A stretch of 64,000 nucleotides of DNA from Arctopsyche grandis (lineage: Eukaryota > Arthropoda > Insecta > Trichoptera > Hydropsychidae): contig NC_135358.1 in NCBI RefSeq assembly GCF_051622035.1, forward strand, positions 20,350,001 through 20,414,000, given 5' to 3'. Within the stretch, counting starts at the first letter, position 1. Every line of letters starts with the position of its first letter. Positions 24,688 through 41,443 of the stretch are shown piece by piece. The notes under the pieces are model-generated. The model was not told the origin of the DNA. It ran no database searches and saw only the letters and a list, made by a program, of their open reading frames with translations. Both the position numbers and the translations under genes were made by a program.

Positions 24688-27508
24688 ATTTAAGTGTAAA
24701 TGTTAGATGTCTGCCGATGAGTTTGAGGCAAAATTACAGAAACGACATCTGAAACGTAAATGATTAGCGTTTTTGAGTGCAGATTACGCAGTTCGAATGA
24801 ACGGATTTGAATAAATTGTGTTAAGATTTTTTTTTTGCTTTCTGTTTTGCGAGTGTAATTTAAACATAATTTGCCAATGGTTTTTAAATTATCCACATTT
24901 ATTTACATTTACAAACTTATATCAGAGTCGGGAAAGCCGTGAATTTGAAACAAAATTTTGCGAAAACTATCAAAATATCAAAACGATTTAATAATGAATA
25001 TGTATTTGTTGCCTTACTGTATAGAACCATAATTGATTTGTATAAAGATCTGGAAAAATAAATAAAAACATTATTATCGATTTTATTTCATTTTTTTATT
25101 ATTGGTGAGACAATTGCGAAAAAAATAAGCGAAAAATTTAAACGTCCATTTTATAAATTAAATGTGCATTTAAAAAAAATTTTGTATATTAAAAAAAGTT
25201 TCTGTACATTAGAAAAAAAATTGTGTGCATTTCTAAATGATGCATACAGATTGCATTAAAACTTATTAAATCGACAACGACCAACGCTTCTCTACTAGAT
25301 TCCATCTTTTTTACTCTTCGGCTTGCAACCTTTGACACCTATGACCTGACATCATCATTCATATTCATATGTAAACAAAAGTAAACACTTTTGACAGTTG
25401 ACAGTTGTCAATAGTGGGAAAACTGCAACGTTGCTACTCTTTGTATCTATTTTTTCGAATGATCGTTTTATATTTTTTTAATGGTCACATTATAATGTCA
25501 AAAAACTTAATTCGATGCACAATACGACATTGTTTAATGCACCGAAAATAATGCAAATTTTTAATGCACAAACATTTTTTTTAAGATACTAAGTATTTTT
25601 CTCAATGTACAATTAAATCACACCCAAAAAACAATCTGATCCCTTACATATTTTAGTCTATCCAATACTACTCTGACCAAGTCAACACATCAAAATTTAG
25701 AACGAGTTACGTATTAAAAGAAAAAAAGTAAGATTGTTTTAAATTTATTTATTTATGCAGTTAGTAACTTCAAGATCAATCATCTGATTGCAGTGATGCA
25801 ACACCAACACAAACATATTTACAGTCTTATACAGTCACAGATTAATGTTGACAGCGAGCATCATAAACCATGTGGGCATGTTCTTCGTAATCAAGGAAAC
25901 GGGGGCCAAATCGGTCAAAGTGTGTAAGGAATTTTGCACCATATAGCGATATTAGTTTGATTATAGTAAGTGCTTTCGATGCGATTCAATGAAATTTTAT
26001 TACGTTAAAAAAAACAACCCACTGTGTTATTTTGAAAACTAATATTGTACATTACACCATATTCAAATATTGGACGCTAAATACAGAAAAAAAAAAACTA
26101 AAGAAGCACATTTTCAACGGAAATAACCAATATTTTTAGTGAAAACTACATACAAGAGTTTTTCTTACAACAGACCCACTTATTAATTAAATATTTTCTT
26201 ATAATACTTAACATTAACAATTTATCAATAAACTGAAAAAAAAAATCACATGTATTCATTCCTATTTAAATAATTTCTTATCCCTACGGAGAAAACCTAA
26301 TTAAACCTTTTAGCATTGATACGCCGCGTACATTTAAATTCTCATTAGGAAATAGTATTCATTAAACTCATTCGTATACTTTTAATTAAAAAGGGAAAGT
26401 TTTTTCGTAGACCAAAAAAAGGAAACAAATACTGTTTTCATATTTTAACTATGTATATGGACAAAAAAATATTAAAATATACACTAAGCCGTTTAATATA
26501 TAATTTTTTTTATGTATGCCCCAATTTATTTTATTTTTAATTTTTAATTTAAATGCACACATCTTATGAGACAATTTTTTTTTAAATCACACATATTTAT
26601 AGTGTGGCCCCCCTCATTACTACAATATTTTTATGTCAAAAAAGGTACATCTATGTATATAATTATCGTCAAAAATATATAATTTTGTAATGTTATGGGT
26701 ATTTTAAAATAAATTTAATCAAATCATTTTTCATTGAAATTAACAGGTGAAAGTAAGAAGCATTCGATAAATGTTAATGTGCGAGTGTGACGTCACACAT
26801 TAATCGAATACGTGGCGAAAGTATAATATATACATAAATTTTTATAAGAGCCAAATATGTATTACAATAATTTATTTACACAAAGTATTCATTTTACTGT
26901 ATTTGCAAAAATCTCTTCCCTAAATCACATATAAAATTCATTTTTCTTGTTATTACAACGAACGGTATTTATTTCATTAGTTATTAATAATGTATTGTAT
27001 CACTTTTAATTTCTACTGGTTTATAATACAATATTTATTATTATAACAAAATTTCGATGTGAAGAAAGGGTATTGGCACTTGTTTATTGAGATTTTAATA
27101 CAAAAATAAACGAAAATAGAAAAATAACTGCCTCTGGATTTTAACTTAAATGGTAGTTTACGAGTTCAAAAAAAAAATGATAATTAAAAATATAATACTA
27201 TTGCAAGTACTAAAGGCAGATTAATAAGAAATTCGTAAGTAAATCAGTGGAATGAAATACTTTTAATATCAAATGATAACATGTAATTATTGATTAAATA
27301 GGTTATATGTAGGTACACAAAAATTAAAATAAAACAGTACGAAAATATTCCAATGAAAGTTTATGCATGACCATTAAAATTCCCATTAAAAATCAAACAT
27401 GAAATCTTAGCCCACAGGAATGTAATATGCGTGGGAATTGTAATTACACATATAAGGTTAAAAATTAATATGTATCGGTGAATATAGTTAAAGTGATTAA
27501 AGGGAAGA
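22720..27508. other. AT-rich spacer between the SV2-like gene and Cul1 (tail to tail)
   Basis: Holds the 3' UTRs of both genes (several AATAAA hexamers in each direction) and an AT microsatellite at 24648-24681. The stretch 25250-25450 is locally less AT-rich, with TTGACAGTTGACAGTTGTCA. I see no coding exon, RNA gene or transposon end here. Confidence 0.5.
24648..24681. repeat. AT microsatellite
   Basis: About 34 bp of AT dinucleotides in the spacer downstream of the SV2-like gene. Confidence 0.9.
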
Positions 27509-31390
<3,882 letters not shown>

Positions 31391-33839
31391 CTTGGAAGAG
31401 CTTCACTTGTAATTTAAGTTAATTTATGTTTAAACCGGAATAGTAGAGTGTAAGTATCGCATTCAATCTGATATTCTCAGCAAGATTATACACAATATAA
31501 GATCACAGTAACATCACGACTATACAATATTTCTATAAGTGATAAAAATGATCATATATCGATTTAAAAAGGACGGTTACGATAAAAATTTATTTATATA
31601 GATCGGCGACTAGTCGAAAATTAAACCCATCAGCTGCAATGAAGAATCTGTAAAAAATTTCCAACGATTAGAACAATTGTATCAACCGACGAACATTATC
31701 CAGCGTAAGCGATTCAAAAGTATGCAGCAAATAAGAGAAAGGTTTTACGAATGAGTATGATAAGGAGTGAATGTTTCAATCTGTAACCAGCTTTTCTTTA
31801 ATGACAATTTTTAGAAACAAAATATGAACTAAAATATATGTCCAATGCTATCTCGAGATATTCATGGGCAAATCAATCAATTTAACCAAATGGTACATAT
31901 ACAAACAACAGTGAAGTACAACAGATTATGTGAGGTTGAAGATTTGCCTTCATTCCATGAGAAATTGACGGCTAACTCGAAAACTTTACAGTCGAAGTAT
32001 TCTCTCCGGTTTGTTCACAAACATTTTAGTTTGTTTGTACAAAAAAAATTTAGTTCCAGTGCTAAAAGTCGAAAGCTATCTTCCAATAGAAACTTTTAGC
32101 TACCAGAACGTCGAGTACTTAAAATAGGAAATCCTGTGGAATCAGCATTACAACGTTGCTATGATTCCCATTGTTGCTATAACTTAAGGTAAGTATATAT
32201 AGAAGAAAGAATGGAAGATGGACTACTAATCTTTTTTATTATTTTCTAATAATTAGTAGTCAATAGTATTACCGTATGTGTTAACTAGTATCCAATTTTA
32301 TTGAAGTAAATCCACTAATATATTTAAATTTAATAATTTCTGTATAAAAATCGTTGAATTACACGTATTTTGATGTTTTGTAGCCAAAACCGACTGTTTC
32401 CTCTGTCCCGTAAATATTTTTTCACATTGATTTATTTGTGTATGAAATTCATACAAATACATAAATTATGAATGTATTACATTTACGTTTATTATTTACC
32501 AATAATTCAATAAATTGGGTTACATGTAAATTTTTATCGATTTTTTTAATTCCATTATTTTTTATATTTCGTACTAACAAAAAATTATATACGTCAGCAA
32601 GAAAACTCGATCTTACTAAAATCGTCCAAGTTGGAATTGGAGTCGAATCACAAAATACAGCTCGAGTTGGAGTCCTGGTATATGGTATAACCTGCCGGAT
32701 TGGTTTGTGGTATGTATGTGGTAACAAGCTAGTATGTTCATGAATGGACGAAATGTACACTTGGACTCTAACATATGTTTACAAGCAGTGGCGGATCAAG
32801 TAAATGGGGGGGTCCCAGGCGTATTTGAAATGAGGCTCCTACTTTAAAATAAAATGCTATTATTGTTTTTCAGTATATGGTTTTTCATTAGGATTTCACA
32901 AAACCATTTTTTCTTTATTTATTTACTATATAATTTCGAAAGAGACTGTATGTATGATTGTTTGGTTCGTAGAATCGGTGACGTTCAATTTAATAAAAAA
33001 ACAAATGAATATTCAAATTAATATAAATAAAATAAAACTATTCAAATACATTTACTATTAGATTGGTCATGTTTAAGCGGTTTATATTACTAATACCGAG
33101 CGAAGCTGGGTAAAAACTCTAGTTTACTATATGTACTTAGATACTATTTTAAAATAATATGTAAAATAGGTATAAATTTCATATATTCGTGGTTTACCAA
33201 CGTATTGTAGACAATGATAATAATTTGTAAGTTGTAAATTTTGGTAGCAAAGCGCGCGCTTATTTTCAAATTTTCTTACACTGAGAAATAAACAGAAATG
33301 GGGTTCTTCGGGATCGTCTCATACGATATAGAAATGCTTCCGCTTTTTTATTTGAATGCTGTCGATATACACAAAAAAAAATTAAAAATAATACAGATTG
33401 TTTACTTTCTTATTTATTATAAATTATTAAATTTTCCGCGCTCCTTTCGACAGAACCACTTTGAACGATGAGGCCCACATATTGTACAGGTTGTTTTTCT
33501 ACTTTCTAATATACAAATTGAGATTGAACGTCTCCGACATGGAGACCAGAGAGGAGCTCAACTTGGACCGTTCCCCAAAATGAGAAAACATCAAACGCGT
33601 TCGCTATAGACAACAAGGCACACGAAACGGGCTAGCCAGACATGCTAATATTGTCTATACATATGTAGATATGTGGCGATACGAATTCGGATTATTATCG
33701 CAAATAGAATTTCCGAAAATGTATTCAGTGAACGTGTCGAGTCGAAAATGTTGACAGACGGTGCGAGGGTTGGCAGATTGCACAATTGACAATCGAATGA
33801 CAATGTGCGTGGTGTGTGGTGTGTGGTGTGACCTATAAA
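31391..33839. other. Probable Cul1 5' intron with repeat fragments
   Basis: No coding exon is recognised. From 32790 (CAGTGGCGGATCAAG) to about 33118 there is a transposon-derived segment whose 32925-33110 part recurs inverted at 61690-61850. If the Cul1 leader exon lies in the GC island, this whole stretch is intron. Confidence 0.45.
32790..33118. repeat. Transposon-derived segment shared with 61647-62008
   Basis: Shares AATTTCGAAAGA, TTGGTTCGTAG, AAACAAATGAATATTCAAAT, TTACTATTAGATTGG and TGTTTAAGCGGTTTATATTA, in order, with the inverse of 61690-61850. The left end, CAGTGGCGG, looks like a hAT terminus, but no matching right terminus is visible. Confidence 0.6.
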
Positions 33840-34250
33840 GCGATTCGCGGTATCGAACGTGTCTGCGGCCACCCACACGAGCGCGCGCCGCGGCGGGGGT
33901 GAGGGGGCGCGGGCGGGGGGCGCAGCTGGAGCGGCCGGGGCAGGGCAGCGGGGCAGCGGGGCAGCGGGGCAGCGGGGCGGGCAGGGCACACAGCAGGCGG
34001 TGCGTCCCTTCCGAAGCGGGCGAGGGCGAGGGCGAGGGCGCGCTCGGCAGGCGGTGCGGAGGGGAGGGGAGCGGAGGAGAGGGGGCGCGGGGGGCGAACT
34101 TCCTCACCTGAGGGTCCGCGGCTGCGGCTGCGGCAGGGCGGGGCAGAGCGGGGCGGGCGGTGCGGGGAGTCTCGCCGTCTCCGCCACCTTTTGTTACAAA
34201 TTGCGACCGACTGACGCAAGTACGGCCATTGCCCGCCACCGTCGCCGTTC
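33840..34250 (-). promoter_or_regulatory. GC-rich island, probable Cul1 promoter and leader exon
   Basis: This is one of the few strongly GC-rich stretches in the window. It has short tandem units (GGGGCAGC about 33940-33980; GGGCGAGGGCGAGG about 34016-34040). On the minus strand a good splice donor, ACCCTCAG|GTGAGGAAG, occurs at 34113, which would end a non-coding leader exon pointing toward Cul1. Arginine/proline/alanine-rich ORFs appear in most frames on both strands, as expected from composition alone, and are not credible proteins. The link to Cul1 is inferred from direction and the donor site. Confidence 0.5.
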
Positions 34251-35655
34251 GTCCATTTCAGATTTCACCGCATCACTCTCCGTCTTTTTTCACCTTATTG
34301 CGACAAACTCGACTATTTCTAGCTTCTGGCTACAATTTATCCAAGGCGGATTCACATTGATGTAAATATAAGCACGTTTGTCATAAGATTTCGGAGTGAA
34401 AATTGAACGAAATCGAACCCTAAATAAATCGGATCTAACGGAAAACTTACTGCGATTCGTAAAATTAACGAATCCATAGCTCGGAGATATCGTGTAAGGT
34501 TTGGAGGAGGACATTTGCTCCCCTTGATTTGGCCAAGCCAGGAACATGCACGTCATTTAAAATATTATAACTCTCAATCGAATCGATTATTCGTTACCAT
34601 AAGCTTAGGTCGACAGAAACTGAAGCTTAAACGGTGAGCGGATTATTTCGCATATTGCGATCGCGCAAACGATGCCGCGGAAATTGCGAATACGGAATAT
34701 TTGGTGCTTATGTACTCGAGTTCTCGTTAGCGTGACAGTTCGCGTAGTAACTCTTGATGGATGGAATTTTCGTTTGACCAGATGTCCCGTGATCCAGATT
34801 TTAGTAACGTGTTTTACATGCAGATGCAGATCAAAAAAATGGTTTTACAATTTAAAAATGGTTTTAAACTAATCAATTTTTGCCCCCCCCCCCCCCTGGA
34901 AAAAAACCCTGCTATAACTTTGGGTCATAAAATTAATTGAATCTATCCAGCTCGTGACAAATTTAAAGAAAGTTACAGAAATATCATTATGTATAAAAAA
35001 ATAGAAATTCTAGATCGGAACGAAAGACGCGGTAAGTAGTAGTGATAGAAGTAGTTTATTGTTCACGTCTCGGACAGCCAGCTCGACTAGAACAATCAGT
35101 CGACTTTTTATACTGAATATAATCGATCAGTAGCTGGCCGAAGTCATAGTGACGGATTTGCAGGGATGAATAATAATGGGGCTGCAGTAGCTCTTTGCCC
35201 ATTCCGGTGACCAAAAATATACGAGAAGTAAACCATCATAAACAGATTTTGAATACTTTCTTTACACACACATATACTAAGAAAACGGCAGCGAATGACT
35301 CTTTAGGTTGGAATATCCTTTGCCTACCCGAAAAACAGCTCATAGAAAAATTAAATGTATCTAAGTGAAGACAAAAAATTACTACAAGTAGATATAGATT
35401 ACGAATACTTTCTTTACCTCTACATACATTCAAAGTGTGTATTCCATCTGTACTTCCGTTGAGGACTCGTAAAATAATTTTATTAAAATACAATTTTAGT
35501 ACGATGACAATGAAATACGAACATTAGTTTTATATTGGAAGGCTGCAGCCCCATAGTCTTTATTATCAAGAAGTAGTGTACCGGAGTAGCATCGAGAGCA
35601 TAAAATGTATTCGGTGATGACACAGAGTTGTTTTTAAGTTAACGTTAAAATTTAA
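34251..35655. other. Spacer upstream of the TTAA element
   Basis: No host exon is recognised. A short inverted pair, TGGGGCTGCAG at about 35177 and CTGCAGCCCCA at about 35542, could bound a 375-bp MITE, but there is no target duplication to support it. Confidence 0.35.
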
Positions 35656-35731
35656 GAGGGCTGTACACCCGAAACCTTAATTTTGTTGCTGTTCCTTTCT
35701 TCGATATATATGTATATATCGAGTGAATGCG

Positions 35732-35790
<59 letters not shown>

Positions 35791-36185
35791 AGTGAATGCG
35801 ACAGTTGCGCTTCGACTAGATAATACGTATTTTAAATCGACAAAATCGAGGTTTCGTATTCTCCAATTTTCTCCTCCAAAACTGGACTAATTTTTAAAAA
35901 AATTTCATCATCGGTATGAGAAAAATATTTTCTATGCAACAGTGTGCGTATTTTTTTTAAATCGATCGTTAAATAAGCACGCTGGACTCTTTTCGTGGGT
36001 GTAAAAAAGAGACGATTTTATAGATGTTTGGCGGCTCCTAGCTCCTATAAAAAATGCATAAAAGCACAGATGCATGCCAATGGTGGATATACATAGCATA
36101 TTAAAAAAAAATTCTCTGGTACCATAATTGAGGAAGGGAGAAGTGTAATACGTTTGTATGGACAAGGCACTGGTGTCCAGCCCTC
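35656..36185. mobile_element. 530-bp TIR element flanked by TTAA
   Basis: Inverted termini GAGGGCTGTACACC and GGTGTCCAGCCCTC are flanked exactly by TTAA on both sides (35652-35655 and 36186-36189). TTAA duplication is the hallmark of piggyBac insertion, though the termini do not look like classic piggyBac ends. It contains an AT microsatellite (35734-35788) bordered by two copies of GAGTGAATGCGACA, and no transposase. Confidence 0.85.
35734..35788. repeat. AT microsatellite
   Basis: About 55 bp of AT dinucleotides inside the TTAA-flanked element, between two GAGTGAATGCGACA repeats. Confidence 0.9.
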
Positions 36186-36393
36186 TTAAGCCGCCAACTA
36201 TTGTAGCTACGTTTTTCGAACACGGTCATATTTCATATTCTTATGTTCCATATAGGTTATGTTTCGTGTCTGATGAATTATTGATATTTTACGAACGCAG
36301 TTAGTGAAGTTTGGATACGAAATATATTTTCATTTGAAAAAATTCCAATTTCAATTATTGGATATTAACTTAGCTGCTTCCTTATATCCAAAC

Positions 36394-38197
36394 ATGGCCG
36401 ATTGGGATATCGATAAATATAAAGTGAACTCTGAAAGCGAAGAACAATGGATACTTCGCCACGACTTCATGGAGCGTTGGAAAAACGAAATACCAGAAGA
36501 TCGTTTAGTATGCCTCGCTCAAGTATTCATAAATGTGGAATTTTTTGGCTGTCGTTATCCGTTGCTTGTGATGCAGCAAGTGGCCGAACTTTCTAAAGAG
36601 GTTTTATTGGTGATGTTTTTATAAATTTATATTTTAATTTGTCTATAAAAATCCATATGATTTTTAGGTCGCTTTTGAATATAGAAAAAAGAAAAAATCC
36701 AAACTTCAGCGAACATTTGTGTCGGCTTCCGATGCGGCAGAGGATCGAGCTAAGGGCAGTAAAAGATCATATGGGACAGAACAAACGCCAAAAATCAAAT
36801 CAAAAAAGATAATGTTTGTACAAGCTGGACATGAAGAAAATCAATATATTAAACCAGTCTCTTCTCAAAGTATATATCACTGTATTATTTGATACATACT
36901 ATTATAATTAATGCAACTGAACGAATACGTATGATTTTTCTTATTTCCAAGATCAGCCAAGAAAAGATGAGAGACCACTGGAAAATCTACCTCAATTTAG
37001 ACATGAAAAAAACATTGTTAGGAATAATTTTAGATTTAATGATAATCTCATATGTAATAGATTTGGAAATTTGGTATTACATGACAACCAAGCCGTCGCC
37101 GGTTATATTGGGAAATTAATATGTAAACGCAGTTGTCGATAGTAACTGATTGTACAGTGAAATTTGGCCAAATTCATACTTTCACAAATTTGACTTTTAG
37201 CATCATGCGATATCTGCAAAGTTAGTAAAAAATGGATTTATGGCGAAGAAGGCGATAATATTACTTGTGTATATGTAGTCAATAACATTGAAGTTGCAAC
37301 AGGTAGTGGAGAGAATCAAAAAATTGCAAAAGAAAACACGGCTACCCTCGCGTGGAAAGTATGATGAAAAAATTATTGAAATGAAATTTTAACTACGCAA
37401 ATAGGTAGTCTAATTAAAATAATATTTTAACAGACTCTTCAGAAAGAATGTTATTCAATTATAACGCTCCAGAGTTATGTTAGCAAAGAAGACAAAAAGA
37501 TATCAATTCAAGATGTAGACCGAAGTAAAACTTCCATAGAAAATGCGCTCGATGTAAAAGTAGAAAGTGCTATAGCATCTAGGTAATACATATTTAACTG
37601 TGGTGTGGATTAAATGCATATGTATGTAAATATAATGTGTTTTAAAGGATGATGCAACTTATGGGTTGGAAAGGTGGAGCTCTGGGTGCTTCAGCCAATG
37701 GCATATCAGAACCAATTGCACCTAATTTAAAAAAACAAGTATGTATGTAAATTAAAATTTGATTAGAGTATATTCGATGTTATTACACATTTTTTTAATA
37801 TTGTAATAGATCCGCAGAGCTGGAATTGGAAGTTCATCGTCAGATAGTGTTTCAATTAAAAATGCTGTACGAAAGACGATGCTAGAATTTAAGAAGTCTC
37901 AAAGTACCGACTATGATCTTGTATTTGCAAATGATTTTAAGAAAGAGGAACGTGCTGCGATGCACATAACTGCTGTTCATCTCGGTTTAAAATCAAAAAG
38001 TTATGGAAAAGGTGTTGACAGGTATGTTCTTAAATTTTGAAAATTATGGTTTTTATTGTCTTTTTTTTTAGCTAACATTTAATTATTTCAGATATTTGGT
38101 AATCAGTAAACATGTGAAACCTGCACAATTAGTACAATCACTACTTGATAGTGGTGGTTCCAATGAAAAATATAAACTTATCAAACCAACTGGTTGA
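36394..38197 (+). CDS. NKRF-like protein: XTBD, G-patch and R3H domains
   Basis: Eight coding exons: 36394-36600, 36668-36869, 36952-37122, 37201-37358, 37434-37582, 37648-37738, 37810-38021, 38092-38197, joined to 431 residues. Residues 1-80 form an XRN2-binding (XTBD) domain (MADWDIDKYKVNSESEEQW, then PEDRLVCLAQVFINVEFFGC). A basic stretch follows (EYRKKKKSKLQ). The middle (about 210-290) could be a double-stranded-RNA-binding-like fold (NIEVATGSGENQKIAKENTA). A G-patch begins near 296 (MMQLMGWKGGALGA). An R3H domain near 350-400 contains RAAMHITAVHLGLKSKSYGK. Known role of NKRF: a nucleolar and nuclear factor that recruits XRN2 and a DEAH helicase for pre-rRNA processing and transcript turnover. 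The human protein is longer. The frame is also open upstream of this ATG (36304), but conservation starts at MADWD, so I chose 36394. Confidence 0.9.
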
Positions 38198-38706
38198 AAA
38201 ATTGTTTGTGTATGTAAAGTTAATGTCTTCATTGTGAGAAGGGATCGGATGGTGATTAGGGCAATAACAATCACCATACACGTTTCAACAGTGCTGAATG
38301 CAACAGAGCAAGAAAACAAAGGTTTTCTACAAAGCTAACAACAGCCATAACGTCTCATAAAGCATGTTCTAATCACCATCCACTGTCGTGATTATTAGCA
38401 ATAAGTGTAAAAAATCAAAAAAGTATTTATATTAAAACCATTTTTAACAAATATTAACTATATTTATTAGAACATGGTTAAATTAAAATACAGAACAAAT
38501 ATAAATTATAACCATTGGTTTCTTCTACTAATTTCCCCCAAATAATTTAACGCAAATTGTATACCCAAGTTATACAAAGCAACGTAAATTTATAAAAGAC
38601 TCAAATTGAAGATAAAATTTCCAGATGTACTTTTTATATAAAATTCCATTGAGACAATCTGATTCATATTCAAACGAGTCTTTGATGTTGTGATAAATTT
38701 TAACAT
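38198..38706. other. Convergent 3' spacer between the NKRF-like gene and NDUFA8
   Basis: AT-rich. An imperfect hairpin pairs GGGATCGGATGGTGATTAG (38241) with CTAATCACCATCCACTGTCG (38369). Otherwise it is presumably the two 3' UTRs. Confidence 0.5.
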
Positions 38707-40143
38707 CTATTCTGTTATCCAGTGAAGACGTGATCCATATTTGGCTCGAATCCTTTCCTTGTCATCAGGCAGAGCTGGTGTAGCATCAACATACACCTCC
38801 TTCTTTGGCTTTGGAGGTTTCGGTCTATCGGTATCATGAACACGAACTCTACAAAAGTAGCCATATTCAGGTCTTGGTATATCCATTTTTTCGAGCATAC
38901 ACTGATCGTAGACGCTTTGGGTCTTTCGGCAACTAAAACAATATTTACAATTACAGACTTGTATAAAACATTCAATCACAATTTTGAACGTGTACAAAAT
39001 ACGTCACTGCTTGAAAGCGTAGTCTCCAGACGTCTTCCACATACAAGTGGAATAAGTATTAAATTCCTCAGCACAGTTTTTCTTCATTTGGCGGAAGAAA
39101 TCTAGTGAACATGAGGTAACTTCTCTACCTTCCTTTAAACACTTACGGGGGTCTTTCAACTCATCGCGACATAACATGAATTCCTGTAAAATTTTCAGTT
39201 TATAATAAATTTATAATATAATAATGAAAAATTAGGATGTAATGTGGTTTTCGACATTTTTACGCATACAGATACAGAAATATATAGTACTTTGTGAATC
39301 AGTTTTTAAATTTAATGCTTATCATTTTTTAATACCCATTTATCCACTTACGAGACTGCAAAAACTGTCCGAATACAAATAGGTAACTGAGATGTGGATA
39401 CTTTTTCCAATGATAAATTGAAAGAATGATTTCATATTATATTATAACATAAGAGTGCCTTCTTTCACAAGAACGAAATGCACATCAGTTCGCATATCCC
39501 ACGAAGGGATTATCAATTCAGAGGTTATTTTTATGAGTTATCTATAGTCGCAGATTTTTAGAATAATGATGCTAAAGATTTAAGTTAATTTTCTTGAACG
39601 TTAGCTTGAATTTGATTATACAGTTCAAAAATGGAAATATTCCTAATCTTTCATGTGAATGCGACAACCATAAAATTTAACTCATAAATTGCTAAGCGAC
39701 CGTGGATGGATTTTAAATGTTCAGAAATGCAGTTTGCTTTCTATATATGTAAAGTTACATGGGAAAAGATCGATCGATTTGTTGTGATATTACGATTTGA
39801 GGTTAGATTTATGTAATGCCGTTTTTTTAACTGGGACACTGAAATAATGCTACGTATGTGAACTGGAATGATAACGTTGGTTGTAAGGGGGTCGGGGGCG
39901 AATGAGAGCATTGACAGAGAGAAGTGACAGATGACGTTATGCAATCAGTAGCGGCATCGAATACAACCACACTATCAACATTGAGATGAGGACAACCCAT
40001 CTAACAAAGTAACTAACGTTGTTTTTGGATTCGCAATATTTGCCGAGGTGGAAAGAGGCAGCTCTGAGAGTGTTGGTGGAAAGGTTCACTTCGGGCACGG
40101 TCAGCTCCTCCACCGTCGGCAGGTACATTTCTTCGGTGTACAT
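38707..40143 (-). CDS. ND-19: NADH:ubiquinone oxidoreductase (complex I) subunit NDUFA8
   Basis: Three coding exons, 40143-40018, 39183-39008 and 38932-38707, give 175 residues (human NDUFA8 has 172). The start reads [19 protein letters not shown], matching the LPTLEELKV start of the family. Cysteines typical of twin CX9C proteins are present: [45 protein letters not shown], and [19 protein letters not shown]. The C-terminus, [11 protein letters not shown], matches the HGSRFYFWTK end of human. Known role: accessory subunit on the intermembrane-space side of complex I, oxidised by the Mia40 pathway. Exon 2 ends at a codon split (CA|T), restoring the conserved HCRK. It lies divergent from metaxin-2. 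Confidence 0.93.
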
Positions 40144-41443
40144 GATGGCGATTCACTTCTTCACTTCCCCACTTTCTCTCTCTCTCTCTCTCTGAAGATC
40201 TGATCTGAATCACCCGACGTCCTGGAATCGGGATAACAACAGCGGGTGCGGGCAGGCGAACCCCCACCCGTCAACTGCTGACTGAAGGATCTGCTCGATT
40301 TTCACGCCATAGCATCGTCTTTAACGACCATTATCTGTTTATACATCACCGTGGTAATCAATTTTAAATAAATATAATAATCAAACGCATAAATATGCAT
40401 ATAATGAACATCGAACAAAACATTATATACCAGTTTTTATCTAAAACCAGCAACAAAAAGGTTATAATTAGAAGGGGAAGGGTTGATTAAGCTTAGATTA
40501 GCTGTTAGCAAAAGACGTCTGATTAATATTGGTATGATTTGTAACTTTGTAGGGAACCGTCACACACGTGCACAGCTTCAGTAATTTGACGCGTCCGACA
40601 ACAACTTTGACCAACTGTAGTCTGTAACTAGTGTTCTACAAAAAATTGGTGACAAAGGATGTCCCTCGCACGTGACCAAATTGATGTTCCCCTCAGAGAA
40701 ATAGTTCCTATTCAACCACCAGTCGACCAATCGGCCAGAGAATTATGAGCAGAGATAAGCGGCTGAGGATGCTTTAATGCACAAAAATTGGTTCGAAATT
40801 TATTGTCAAGCATGTTTTTGCTCTCTTGCTTTGTCGAGTAGAGTTTTGTGTCTATTGTTATTTTATGGCGGCATCCTCGACTGCCGATTCCTAGTTATGA
40901 GACAGAAGTCCCGTACTGAACATATACGTATGTGTAAAAATAAAAGCTTTTAATAAACAACTTTTATATTGCACTGTGTTTATCATCCTCTCCAGTACAA
41001 GTTTATACTTTCACTATCTACAACTGGCAACAAGCAGTCTCCACATAGATGCATATTCAAAATCTACAAGTTAAGATCTGTATTTTTAGCAATTCTTTTT
41101 TTTCAATTTAACATTTTCATGTTTCATTTTATTAAATGGAATGTTTAATTTTAGTGGATATTTCTTTTAAAAGTCATTTTCAATATAATTCTATACTTTG
41201 TAATGCAATTTATGAAATACATTCAATCTAAAGTTAACATACTAAATACATAATAATATGAAATGTCAATTATTAGGAAATAGTGACACGAATAAAAAAA
41301 AAAGATAAGATAGTTTTTAACGCTGTCAATTATGTATTGAAGCTAGATTGAGTGATGGCAACACTTGGTTCGAGCATGTGACGGAATCGCTGAATCTGGT
41401 TGACAGTTGCAGCTGATTGAGTGACCAGCGTTCAGCTTTTGCA
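40144..41443. promoter_or_regulatory. Shared upstream region of NDUFA8 (-) and metaxin-2 (+)
   Basis: The two mitochondrial genes face away from each other across 1.3 kb. A CT-rich tract (40174-40193) lies just upstream of the NDUFA8 ATG. Around 40660-40920 there is sequence recalling repeat DNA elsewhere (TTTGCTCTCTTGCTTTG also at 58557). No TATA box or initiator can be fixed by eye. Confidence 0.35.

Noticed and set aside
33645-34365. Several long overlapping ORFs on both strands, rich in Arg, Pro, Ala and Gly
   Set aside because: They arise from one GC-rich island with tandem units; stops are rare there in every frame, and no frame has domain-like sequence or splice context of its own.
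35177-35552. Possible MITE bounded by TGGGGCTGCAG and CTGCAGCCCCA
   Set aside because: The 11-base inverted pair alone is weak and the flanks show no target duplication.
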